Of a stretch of DNA of 64,000 bases, positions 26,525-34,539 are shown in pieces. Below the pieces are notes generated by a model, which saw only the letters and a program-made list of their open reading frames with translations, ran no database searches and was not told the origin of the DNA. The stretch's first letter is position 1. Each line of letters begins with the position of its first letter. Where the stretch lies: NCBI RefSeq assembly GCF_015776785.2, contig NZ_LFMD02000007.1, positions 831,547 to 895,546 on the forward strand, written 5' to 3'. The translations under genes and the position numbers were made by a program. This stretch comes from Kitasatospora sp. SUK 42. GTDB lineage: Bacteria; Actinomycetota; Actinomycetes; Streptomycetales; Streptomycetaceae.

Positions 26525-26977
26525 GTGACGACCTTCGCCTCCCTCGCCGAGCTGACCGCCGCCGTCGGCACCGAACTGGGCACCAGCTCGTGGCACACCA
26601 TCGAGCAGCGGCAGATCGACCTCTTCGCCGAGGCCACCGGGGACCACCAGTGGATCCACGTGGACCCGGAGCGGGCGAAGGAGAGCCAGTTCGGCTCCAC
26701 CATCGCGCACGGCTACCTGACCCAGTCGATGATCCCGGTGCTGGCCAAGGAGTGCTACGGGGTCGAGGGCGTGCGGATGGCGCTGAACTACGGCTCGGAC
26801 AAGGTGCGCTTCCCCGCCCCGGTGCCGGTGGGCACGGCGATCCGGGCCACCGCCGAGCTGGTGTCGGCCACTGAGGTGCCGGGCGGGGTCCAGGCGGTGG
26901 TGCGGTTCACCATCACCAGCGAGCAGAGCGCCAAGCCGCACTGCGTCGCGGAGACGATCACGCGCTTCTACGCGTAG
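26525..26977 (+). CDS. MaoC-family (R)-specific enoyl-CoA hydratase
   Basis: A 150-residue hot-dog fold hydratase with the family motif FAEATGDHQWIHVDPERA (catalytic Asp and His) and the AHGYLTQS segment that follows. It hydrates trans-2-enoyl-CoA to (R)-3-hydroxyacyl-CoA. The family is about 150 residues, so it is full length. GTG at 26525 has AGGAG nearby. It may serve the fatty-acid genes elsewhere in the window, but no operon link is visible. Confidence 0.92.
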   Translation: MTTFASLAELTAAVGTELGTSSWHTIEQRQIDLFAEATGDHQWIHVDPERAKESQFGSTIAHGYLTQSMIPVLAKECYGVEGVRMALNYGSDKVRFPAPVPVGTAIRATAELVSATEVPGGVQAVVRFTITSEQSAKPHCVAETITRFYA

Positions 26978-26993
26978 CGGCACCGGGGCGCCG

Positions 26994-27099
26994 GGGTCTC
27001 AGCACGCAGGGTCTCAGCACGCGGGGGTCTCGACACGCCGCAATCCCAACACCTGGTGGCGGGTACGCCGAACGGACCGCGCCGGGCTCCCCACCAGGT
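26994..27099. repeat. Short direct repeats and an inverted repeat after the MaoC gene
   Basis: Three copies of a GGTCTCAGCACGC-type word (26994-27038) are followed by 9-bp arms ACCTGGTGG (27051-27059) and CCACCAGGT (27091-27099). They fill the 241-nt space between the MaoC stop and the next start; the inverted repeat may be a weak terminator. I see no gene here. Confidence 0.4.
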
Positions 27100-27218
27100 C
27101 CGGACGGGCCACGGCGAGTAACCTCCGACGAGATGGTTGTCGTGCCACAGTGGCCTCAACTGCCCCTGGGGTGCGCGCCCCGGCCCGCTCGGTAGCCGTG
27201 ACCGTCCCTGGAGGAGCC

Positions 27219-28571
27219 GTGCCCCGCCCCGCCCCGTGGTTCTCCCGCCTCGCCGGTCTGACCTCACAGCTCGTCCCGCCGTCCGCCGGGCCCTCCGCCG
27301 ACCGGGCCGTCCCCGGCCTGGCCGGACTGCCCCGCGCGGCCTGGCACCGGGTCCGGACCGAGGCCTTCGGGGCCGAACCCCGGGGCGAGCGGCTGGCCCG
27401 GATCCGCCGCTCGCCGCAGTTCGTCGACGGCGCCTTCCGCAACCCGGTGCCGACCCGCCGCCTGGTCTACGAACGCAGCCCGCTGGAGATCACCCGCGCC
27501 CAGCTGGGCGGGGACAAGACCCGCCGGACCCCGGCCGCCGCCGTGCCGGTGCACCGGCTGCTCCCCGTCGACCTGGCCGCGCCGCCGGAGTCCGGACTGC
27601 GGCTCACCTGGCTCGGGCACGCCACCGTGCTCGCCGAGATCGGCGGACGGCGCGTCCTGCTCGACCCGGTCTGGGGCGAGCGCTGCTCGCCGTTCGCCTG
27701 GACCGGGCCCAAGCGGCTGCACCCGGTGCCGCTGCCGCTGTCCGAACTCGGGCCGGTGGACGTGGTGGTGATCTCCCACGACCACTACGACCACCTCGAC
27801 ATGGCCACCGTGCGGGTGCTGATCGGGAGCGGCGCGGTGTTCGCCGTACCGCTCGGGGTCGGGGCGCACCTGGAGCACTGGGGGGTGCCGGCCGGGCGGA
27901 TCGTCGAGCTGGACTGGTGGGAGTCGGCGGAGGTCGCCGGGCTGACCCTGACCGCCACGCCCGCCCGCCACTACTGCAGCCGCGGACCGCGCACCAGCGC
28001 GCTGTTCCTGTGGGCCTCGTGGGTGGTGGCCGGCGGCGGGCGCCGGATCTTCCACAGCGGGGACACCGGCTACTTCCCCGGCTTCACGGAGATCGGGCGG
28101 CGGCTCGGGCCCTTCGACGCGACGATGATGCAGGTGGGTGCGTACAGCGAGTTCTGGCCCGAGGTGCACATGACCCCCGAGGAGGGCGTCCGGGCCCACC
28201 TGGACCTGGGGGGCGAGCTGCTGCTGCCGATCCACTGGTGCACCTTCAACCTGGCCATCCACCCCTGGGAGGAACCGGCCGAACGCGTCGTCACCGCCGC
28301 CCAGACGCTCGGCGCCCGGCTCGCGGTCCCCCGCCCCGGCAAGCCCTTCGAGCCCGCCGACCCGCCCGCGCTGCGCCTGTGGTGGCGCGCCGTCGCCGCC
28401 GCGCCGCGCGGCATCGAGCCGCTGGTCGCGGAGCGCGCGGGTGCGGCGGGGACGGGTGCGGCGGCGGGGACGGCGGGCGCCGAAGCGGGGACGGGGACGG
28501 GGGCGGGCCGAGCAGAGGCGCGCGAACAGGTAACAGACTTCAGCGAACAGATTTCAGATTCTGTCAGCTGA
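27219..28571 (+). CDS. Metallo-beta-lactamase-fold hydrolase, NAPE-PLD-like
   Basis: A 450-residue protein. The metal motif HxHxDH is in SHDHYDHLD (about residue 187), followed by GVGAHLEHWG, a second metal histidine in ARHYCSRG, HSGDTGYF and LPIHWCTF. It matches the group of MBL-fold hydrolases related to N-acyl-phosphatidylethanolamine phospholipase D and UlaG-like proteins. GGAGGAG lies just before GTG at 27219; the frame is open to 27150. The last 13 codons (VTDFSEQISDSVS) fall inside palindromic element 3, which supplies the stop codon, so the C-terminus was probably rewritten by that element. Confidence 0.85.
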   Translation: MPRPAPWFSRLAGLTSQLVPPSAGPSADRAVPGLAGLPRAAWHRVRTEAFGAEPRGERLARIRRSPQFVDGAFRNPVPTRRLVYERSPLEITRAQLGGDKTRRTPAAAVPVHRLLPVDLAAPPESGLRLTWLGHATVLAEIGGRRVLLDPVWGERCSPFAWTGPKRLHPVPLPLSELGPVDVVVISHDHYDHLDMATVRVLIGSGAVFAVPLGVGAHLEHWGVPAGRIVELDWWESAEVAGLTLTATPARHYCSRGPRTSALFLWASWVVAGGGRRIFHSGDTGYFPGFTEIGRRLGPFDATMMQVGAYSEFWPEVHMTPEEGVRAHLDLGGELLLPIHWCTFNLAIHPWEEPAERVVTAAQTLGARLAVPRPGKPFEPADPPALRLWWRAVAAAPRGIEPLVAERAGAAGTGAAAGTAGAEAGTGTGAGRAEAREQVTDFSEQISDSVS

Positions 28572-28606
28572 AATCTGTTCGCTGAAACCCGTCAGCCGTC
28601 AGCCGT
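28527..28606. repeat. Palindromic element 3
   Basis: Perfect 19-bp arms (28539-28557 with 28568-28586) around a 10-nt loop, reading TTCAGCGAACAGATTTCAG and its complement. GTAACAGACTTCAG before it and GTCAGCCGTCAGC after it echo the other elements. It covers the end of the MBL-fold gene (stop 28571) and reaches the stop codon (28599-28601) of the convergent gene, so it doubles as the transcription end signal of both. Confidence 0.85.
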
Positions 28607-31361
28607 CAGCACCCGACCCCGCGAGCACGTCCCGCAGCACCCGGGCCTCCTTCACCAGCCGGCTCGACCCGCCCCGCTCGGCCACCGCCGTCACCTCGGC
28701 CACCGGCCCCCGTGCACGGGTGCGCCGGGCGCAGTCGGCGGCGAGCGCGACCAGGTCGCCCAGACCCCGTGCGGACGGGTCGGCCGCCCCCAGCAGCCCG
28801 GGCAGCGCCGCGCCCAGCACCGACCAGGCCGTCCGGTACGCGCCGGTCTCCGCCACCAGGCCGAGCGCCGTCGCCAGCCGGGCCGGCTTGACCGTGCCCC
28901 GGGCCACCAGCTCGCCCAGCTCCCGCCCGAGCAGCGCCCCGTCCAGCTCCCCCCGCGCGGCGAGCACCAGCAGGGCGTCGACGGCCCCGGTGCGGTCCTC
29001 GGCGTGCCGGGCGCCCAGCCCGTACGCCAGCGCCAGGTGCACCGCGAGCCCGGCCGGACCGCCGGACTCGGCGAGGAGCGGCAGGAGCCGGCCCGCGCCG
29101 CGCTCGTCCCGGTCGGCGCCCAGCGCGAAGTGGTCGAGCCAGCGGGCGGCCAGTTCCTCCCGGTGCCAGGGCAGCATCGCGGTCCAGTGCGTGATCGGCC
29201 GCCAGGCCCAGTCGTACACCTTGCGGGCGCGGGACACACTGGGCTCGGTCGGCTCCAGCAGCGCCCGGAACTCGCGGTCGAGCCGCTCGCCGTCCGGCCC
29301 CTTGGGCCCGGTGCCGATGCCGGGCTGGGCGACGACGATCCGCTGCAGGTCCTCCCACCAGCGTTCCGCGTAGTGGCGGCCGCGCTTGGAGCCCCGGCCG
29401 GGCGCGAACAGCACCCGCTCGGACGGCTGCCCGGGCAGGCCGCCGGTGCGCAGCCAGTGCGCCAGCCACCGCCCGGCCGGCGAGGTGAGCGCCTCGGCGG
29501 CCCGTAGCACCTCCGGGTCCGCGGCGGGCCCGACCCGCAGCAGGGCCGCGCACAGGTCGGCCCGGCCCGGCACCACCCCGGCCGCCTCGTACCCGGCGAG
29601 GCGCTCGACCAGCACGTCCGCCGCGAGCGCCCCGGTGGCGTGGGTCGGGGTGGCGAGCAGGTACGGCGGCCGGTCGGAGGCCACCTGCCAGGCGGCCTCC
29701 TCCAGCCGGGCGGCGAGCACCTCGCCGTGGACGGTGGTCTGCGGGCCGCGCAGCGGGGAGCGGCCCTTGCCGCCGAGGAGGTCCCAGAGCCGGCGCGGCG
29801 GCGTCTCGCCCGCCACCGCGGCCACCACGTAGAGGACGTCCCGGGGCATGGTGTCCATCCACCGGATGGTGCCGTTCCACGGGTGCGTCCGGCGGACCGG
29901 CTCCAGCGCCTCGACCAGTGCCTCCCGGTCCAGGTGGGCCTGCCGGACCAGCCCGTCCAGCACCCGTTCGAAGGCCGCGACGTCCTCCTCCCGGCCGGCC
30001 AGCAGGGCGGAGAGCTCCTCGGCCAGTTCGGCCGCCGAGCCGATCGGCGCCCCGAGGGGGCGCGGTTCGGGGGCGGGCGGCAGGAGTTCGTCCTCGTCAG
30101 CGGTCGGCAGGTCGCCGCCGACCGGTGCGCCGAACAGTTCGCCTGCCCTCGGGTGGTGGACGGGGTTCAGCGTCTCGGCGGCGGCGCGCAGCTCGGGCAG
30201 CACCGCCTCCCCCGCCGCCCGGAGGTGACGGGCCACCACGTTGAGGGCCCGCTCCTGGACGCCCGGGTCGGCGTGTCCGAAGGCCTCGGCCGCCGCGAGC
30301 ACCACCGGGCCGGAGCGTTCCGGCGCGCGCCGGGCGGCCTTCTCCAGCCAGCCCAGCTGGGCGCGGACCAGCTTCTTCTCGGCCCGGAACAGCACCACCG
30401 CCGAGGCCTCGACGAGCGCCTCGGGCTCGATCAGCCCGGCCTCGTCCAGCTCCGCCAGCGTCCCCTGGGCGTGCCCGGCGACGGTCGACGGGCCGTCCAG
30501 CAGCGCGACCAGGTCCCGGACCCGGGCCGCGTACTCCTCGGGCGCGGGGTCGAGCGCCCGCAGCACCTCCAGGAAGGACCGCTGGTCGGCCGGTTTGCCG
30601 CCGCGCAGCAGCCGGGCCAGCGAGCGGTCGATCAGCTCGGTCCGGTCCAGGACGCCGGTCGCGGCCAGCTCGGCGATCGCCTCCGTCCAGACGTCCCCCG
30701 GCCGGGGGCTGAGCCGTCTGGCCAGCGAGCCGCCGACGTCGGCCAGGTCCAGTACCCGGGGCGCCAGCTCCGGGGTCAGGCGGTCGGCCCGCAGCTGTTC
30801 GGCGAGCGTCGGGCGCGGGCCGCCGACGTCGAGCTTGCCCTCCATCCAGCTGCGGACGAACGGCTCGCTCACCGGCGCCGCGCAGCCGGTACGCCGGACG
30901 ACGGCCTCGGCGAGCGGGTGCATCGACCAGGTCCAGGCCCGCGCGGGCCGCTCGGCGAGCCGCCGGGCCACCTCGATCTGCCACTCCTGCGGCTGCGCCT
31001 CGACCACCGCGTGCAGCACCGGGTGGCGCGCCCAGTCGCGGACGCGGAGGTCGTCGGCGCCGAGCCAGCGCGCGGCGGCGGCCGGACCGGAGTGGCAGCC
31101 GACCCCGGCGGCCAGCAGGGCGCCCCTGACGTCGGTCAGGTCCTGCGACCAGTCCCCGCGCAGTTCCTTGCGCAGGTCCTTGAGCGCGGGCAGGCAGGCC
31201 CGCCGCCGCGCCTGGTCCAGGCCGGCGAGCAGCTCCGGTATTCGCGCCAGCCGCCCGGCCCGGACGGCCGCGAGCAGTTCCTCCACCCCGCCCTCCGCGT
31301 CCAGCCCGCCCTCTGCGCCCGCCCCGCCGTCCGCGCCCACCGTGTCCTCCATCGCGTTCAC
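28599..31361 (-). CDS. DUF6493-like helical-repeat protein
   Basis: A 920-residue, largely alpha-helical protein with many Ala/Leu-rich helix pairs, consistent with ARM/HEAT-type repeats. It resembles the protein that partners SWIM zinc-finger proteins in actinobacteria (DUF6493), which often sits in loci with a MoxR ATPase and a VWA protein; neither of those is here. Segments such as AERWWEDLQRIV and RSWMEGKLDVGG look like conserved islands. GTG at 31361 overlaps the SWIM stop (GTGA), so the open frame to 31448 is not used. The function is unknown. Confidence 0.75.
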   Translation of the reverse strand: MNAMEDTVGADGGAGAEGGLDAEGGVEELLAAVRAGRLARIPELLAGLDQARRRACLPALKDLRKELRGDWSQDLTDVRGALLAAGVGCHSGPAAAARWLGADDLRVRDWARHPVLHAVVEAQPQEWQIEVARRLAERPARAWTWSMHPLAEAVVRRTGCAAPVSEPFVRSWMEGKLDVGGPRPTLAEQLRADRLTPELAPRVLDLADVGGSLARRLSPRPGDVWTEAIAELAATGVLDRTELIDRSLARLLRGGKPADQRSFLEVLRALDPAPEEYAARVRDLVALLDGPSTVAGHAQGTLAELDEAGLIEPEALVEASAVVLFRAEKKLVRAQLGWLEKAARRAPERSGPVVLAAAEAFGHADPGVQERALNVVARHLRAAGEAVLPELRAAAETLNPVHHPRAGELFGAPVGGDLPTADEDELLPPAPEPRPLGAPIGSAAELAEELSALLAGREEDVAAFERVLDGLVRQAHLDREALVEALEPVRRTHPWNGTIRWMDTMPRDVLYVVAAVAGETPPRRLWDLLGGKGRSPLRGPQTTVHGEVLAARLEEAAWQVASDRPPYLLATPTHATGALAADVLVERLAGYEAAGVVPGRADLCAALLRVGPAADPEVLRAAEALTSPAGRWLAHWLRTGGLPGQPSERVLFAPGRGSKRGRHYAERWWEDLQRIVVAQPGIGTGPKGPDGERLDREFRALLEPTEPSVSRARKVYDWAWRPITHWTAMLPWHREELAARWLDHFALGADRDERGAGRLLPLLAESGGPAGLAVHLALAYGLGARHAEDRTGAVDALLVLAARGELDGALLGRELGELVARGTVKPARLATALGLVAETGAYRTAWSVLGAALPGLLGAADPSARGLGDLVALAADCARRTRARGPVAEVTAVAERGGSSRLVKEARVLRDVLAGSGADG

Positions 31362-32722
31362 CCCTCGGCCCCCGCCGACTCCCGGACGATCCCGACGGCC
31401 AGCGCGTGCTTGCACGGCCCGCGCCCGCCCCGGTACTTGGCCCACCACAGACAGGTGCAGCCGACCCGCCCCGCCGCGTCCGTCCGCACCCGCTGGATGT
31501 GGTCGTCCACCGTGACGACGGCCGTCGCGCCGTCCGCCTCCAGTCGCACCGCGCCCGCCGCGACCAGCTCCCGGGCGGCCCGCAGCCGGGGGTTGGCCGC
31601 CTCGGCGTGCCCGGCCCGGTACGGGAGTTGGCGGTGGAAGTAGGCGGCCTCGGCGGTGTCGTAGCCGATCTGCCCGGCAGTGCCGAGCCGGGTGAGCGCG
31701 GCCCGGACCCGCTCGGCGCCGATCCCGGCCTGCTCGGCCAGCTCCGCGATCTCGATCCGCGGCTCCCAGGCGAGCAGCACCGCGACCAGGTCGGCGTCGC
31801 GCTCGGCCGCCTCGGTGGCCAGGGCGCCGAGCACCCCGCCCTCGCCGGAGAAGCCGCGCGAGGCGTCCGGCGAGAGGGTCAGGGTGAGCCGCATGCCGGG
31901 CAGCACCACCTCCCAGGCCGAGGCGGTCGGCTCCCCGGCGGAGACCGGCGCGTACACCCGGAGGGCGAGCGCGTGCCGCAGCACCCGCTGCAGCGCGACC
32001 AGCCGCTCGGGCCCGGGCAGGCAGACCGCGCCGGGCACCGGGCGGGTGGTGGGCCGCAGCGTCCGCCCCGCCGGGACGACCCAGCCGACGCCGCCGCGCC
32101 CGCCGCGCGGAAGCGAGCGCAGGAAGCGCACCGCCTCGGCGGCGGGCAGCTCGGCGCGCGGTTCGAAGCCCGCGGCGACCACCTGGGTCTCGGCGAAGCC
32201 GCGCAGCCAGCGCTCCGGCAGCGGCACCTTCCGTTCGACCAGCGGGCCGTCGAAGGTCGTGACCTCCAGTGCGTCCGGCCCGACCGCCAGGTGCAGCGGG
32301 TCGGCCGGGCCGATCCTGGTGAGCGCCTCCCGCAGCGGGTCGTTGACGTCCACGTTGGTGGTGCCGTGGCCGATCTCGTCGCCGTCCAGCCCGGCCGCGA
32401 GCACGTCGAGCCGGGCGTAGACGCCGCAGCAGCCGGAGAAGGACTCGAAGCGCAGCCGGTCCCCGTTGGCGGTGACCACCGGGTCGAGCGAGGCGCGCAG
32501 CCGCGGCTGGTGGTAGCGGGCGGCGGCGACGTCCGCCACCGCGAGCAGCGCGGCGGCGGCCGGCGCCGGGTCGGCCAGGAAGCCCGTGAAGAAGCGCGGG
32601 TTGGCGGCCGCCCCGAGCGGGGTGGCGCCGCCGGAGGTGGCCAGGTCGAGGCGCCGCCCGTCGGCACCGTCCAGGACGGCCGACGGACGCAGGTAGGCGT
32701 ACCCGTGTGCGGATTGCGTCAT
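31358..32722 (-). CDS. SWIM zinc-finger protein
   Basis: A 454-residue protein with a SWIM zinc finger at the C-terminus: CTCLWWAKYRGGRGPCKHALAV, i.e. Cys-x-Cys-xn-Cys-x-His, which binds DNA or protein. The N-terminal 380 residues are a family-specific region without a named fold; a helix-turn-helix-like stretch (IEIAELAEQAGIGAERVRAALTRLG) lies near residue 330. It is coupled by a GTGA overlap to the DUF6493-like gene, which suggests a two-protein complex. ATG at 32722 has a -10-like TAGCGT 7 nt upstream and no ribosome site, pointing to a leaderless transcript. Confidence 0.85.
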   Translation of the reverse strand: MTQSAHGYAYLRPSAVLDGADGRRLDLATSGGATPLGAAANPRFFTGFLADPAPAAAALLAVADVAAARYHQPRLRASLDPVVTANGDRLRFESFSGCCGVYARLDVLAAGLDGDEIGHGTTNVDVNDPLREALTRIGPADPLHLAVGPDALEVTTFDGPLVERKVPLPERWLRGFAETQVVAAGFEPRAELPAAEAVRFLRSLPRGGRGGVGWVVPAGRTLRPTTRPVPGAVCLPGPERLVALQRVLRHALALRVYAPVSAGEPTASAWEVVLPGMRLTLTLSPDASRGFSGEGGVLGALATEAAERDADLVAVLLAWEPRIEIAELAEQAGIGAERVRAALTRLGTAGQIGYDTAEAAYFHRQLPYRAGHAEAANPRLRAARELVAAGAVRLEADGATAVVTVDDHIQRVRTDAAGRVGCTCLWWAKYRGGRGPCKHALAVGIVRESAGAEG

Positions 32723-32729
32723 GCGGAGC

Positions 32730-32735
32730 ACGCTA
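32730..32735 (-). promoter_or_regulatory. -10 element TAGCGT for the leaderless SWIM gene
   Basis: TAGCGT (TAnnnT type) on the minus strand ends 7 nt before the ATG at 32722, and there is no Shine-Dalgarno. The layout matches leaderless transcription. The region to the next gene (32753-32858, divergent) has an AT-rich stretch with GAACACGTTC that may belong to the tesB promoter. Confidence 0.45.
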
Positions 32736-32858
32736 GGTGACGGGTCTGACAAGCCGTCGGAGCAGAGCGGGAATGGAACACGTTCTATACGTTTCGAGCA
32801 GCGGTGAACGTTACCCGGGTCACACCACGGCGCGACCGGCTTCTGCCACTATGGGCCC

Positions 32859-33770
32859 GTGACAGACCTGACCGAACAGCAGCTTCCGGCCGAGCAGGCA
32901 CCCAGCCCGACCACCCCGTTCGCCGAACTGCTGGAAATCGAGCAGCTGAACGAGAACACGTTTCGAGGCCATTGCCACGCCGGCGCCCCGATGCGCGCCT
33001 TCGGCGGCCACGTCGCCGCCCAGGCGCTCGCCGCCGCCGGACGCACCTGCGACGGGCAGCGCGCCGTGCACTCGCTGCACGGCTACTTCCTGCTGCCCGG
33101 CAACCCGACCCGGCCGATCGTCTACGAGGTCGAACGGCTGCGCGAGGGCGTCACCTACGCGACCCGCCGGGTGCGGGCGGTGCAGGAGCGGAACGAGATC
33201 TTCAGCCTCACCGCGTCCTTCAAGCACCCCGAGACGGCCGGCGGCGACCGCCACCGCGAGCTGCCGCCGCTGCCCGGCCCGGAGGCCCTGCCCGACGCCT
33301 TCTCGCACTGGGACGAGGAACTGCGCGCGGCGATCAGGAGCTCCGGAGGCTTCCGCGACCTCGAACTGCGCTTCGTCCCGCAGGACACGCCGGGCCTGCC
33401 GCCGGCCGTCCCCGGGATGCCGCAGCAGTTCGTCTGGCTGCGCATCATCACCCCGCTGCCGGAGGCCGACCCGCTGCTGCACACCTGCGCCCTCACCTAC
33501 CTGTCCGACCTCACCCTCGCCTCCACCGCCGGGCTGCACGAGCAGCCGAACTTCTTCCAGCGCACCGAGGCGCCCCGGCTGCTGATCGCCTCGCTGGACC
33601 ACGCGATGTGGTTCCACCGCCCGTTCCGGTCCGACGAGTGGCTGCTGTTCGCCCAGCGCAGCCCGTCCTGCTCGGACGGCCGGGGGCTGTCGCTCGGCGA
33701 GTTCTATGACCGCGACGGCCGGCTGGTGGCCTCCGCCGTCCAGGAGGCGCTGATCCGCAGGCTGGCCTAG
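32859..33770 (+). CDS. tesB: Acyl-CoA thioesterase II
   Basis: A 303-residue double hot-dog thioesterase that hydrolyses acyl-CoA to free fatty acid and CoA. FGGHVAAQAL in the first domain, YLSDLTLAS (catalytic Asp), the conserved Thr region and ASAVQEALIR (catalytic Gln) match E. coli TesB. The length is typical. GTG at 32859 is the only sensible start. A TetR gene follows 79 nt later in the same direction, so the two may be linked. Confidence 0.92.
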   Translation: MTDLTEQQLPAEQAPSPTTPFAELLEIEQLNENTFRGHCHAGAPMRAFGGHVAAQALAAAGRTCDGQRAVHSLHGYFLLPGNPTRPIVYEVERLREGVTYATRRVRAVQERNEIFSLTASFKHPETAGGDRHRELPPLPGPEALPDAFSHWDEELRAAIRSSGGFRDLELRFVPQDTPGLPPAVPGMPQQFVWLRIITPLPEADPLLHTCALTYLSDLTLASTAGLHEQPNFFQRTEAPRLLIASLDHAMWFHRPFRSDEWLLFAQRSPSCSDGRGLSLGEFYDRDGRLVASAVQEALIRRLA

Positions 33771-33845
33771 CCGAGATGCCCCGGTGGCCGCCGGGCGAAC
33801 GGAAGGGGGCCGGTCGGCGTCATACTCCTGAGCGGCCCCGGCCCG

Positions 33846-33851
33846 TATCAT
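33846..33851 (+). promoter_or_regulatory. -10 element TATCAT for the leaderless TetR gene
   Basis: TATCAT matches a -10 hexamer and ends 7 nt before a GTG codon at 33859. No Shine-Dalgarno sequence precedes that GTG, so the mRNA may start at the start codon. The ATG at 33850 overlaps the hexamer and is unlikely to be used in that case. Confidence 0.45.
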
Positions 33852-33858
33852 GGTGCGG

Positions 33859-34509
33859 GTGACCAAGGTTGACCTGTCACCACGACCGGTGGAGGCGATG
33901 TCTCCGCGTCAACTCGAACGCCGCGAAAGCCTGATCGCGGCCGCGCTCGCCCTGGTGAACGAGATCGGCGTCGAGCGGCTGCAGATGAAGCAGGTCTGCG
34001 AGCGGTCCGGAGTCGCCCTGGGGACGGCGTACCGCTACTTCTCCTCCAAGGACCACCTCCTGGCGGCGGCGATCGCCGAGTGGCATCGCCTGCTGCTGGC
34101 CGATCTGGTGGCCGAACTGCGCGGTCCGCGCGCCGGGCTGGGGGCCACCGACCGGGCGGTCCGGTTCGTCCGGGGCGGAATGCGGGCCTACCAGCGGCAG
34201 CCCGAACTGGCCCGGCTACGGGTGGCCGTCGCCGCCTCCACCGATCCCTTCGCCAGCGAGGCCCTGCAGGGCATGGCCAGGGCCGACAGCGCCGCCCTCC
34301 AGGCGGTGACCGGCGAGGTGCCGGCCGCCGCGAGCGAGCTGGTACGGCACATCGTCGCGCACGCCTGGCAGGGGGAGCTGACCGCCTGGGTGACCGGGCG
34401 GACCACCCTCGGGGACGCCCGGCGGCGGCTGGAGGACGTGGTGCGGCTGGTGCTGGCCCCGTACGAGACCCGCTATCCGGCCCCGTACGAGGTCCAGTCC
34501 ACCGGCTGA
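33859..34509 (+). CDS. TetR-family transcriptional regulator
   Basis: A 216-residue regulator. The N-terminal helix-turn-helix reads RRESLIAAALALVNEIG then MKQVCERSGVALGTAYRYFSSKDHLLAAA, the classic TetR signature. The rest is a helical ligand domain. It sits just after tesB in the same direction, so it may control lipid metabolism; that is inference. Start GTG 33859 is preferred to ATG 33850 because of the -10 hexamer. It is convergent with the molybdenum oxidoreductase gene across a hairpin at 34516-34539. Confidence 0.85.
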   Translation: MTKVDLSPRPVEAMSPRQLERRESLIAAALALVNEIGVERLQMKQVCERSGVALGTAYRYFSSKDHLLAAAIAEWHRLLLADLVAELRGPRAGLGATDRAVRFVRGGMRAYQRQPELARLRVAVAASTDPFASEALQGMARADSAALQAVTGEVPAAASELVRHIVAHAWQGELTAWVTGRTTLGDARRRLEDVVRLVLAPYETRYPAPYEVQSTG

Positions 34510-34515
34510 GCACGG

Positions 34516-34539
34516 GCCCGGCCGGCCGACCGGCCGGGC
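34516..34539. terminator. Bidirectional terminator hairpin
   Basis: Perfect 10-bp arms (34516-34525 with 34530-34539) with loop CCGA fill the 30-nt space between two convergent stop codons (34509 and 34540). All-GC stem, no T-tail. Confidence 0.7.

Noticed and set aside
28599..31448. Start of the DUF6493-like gene at 31448
   Set aside because: That would overlap the SWIM gene by 91 nt; GTG at 31361 gives the standard GTGA overlap.
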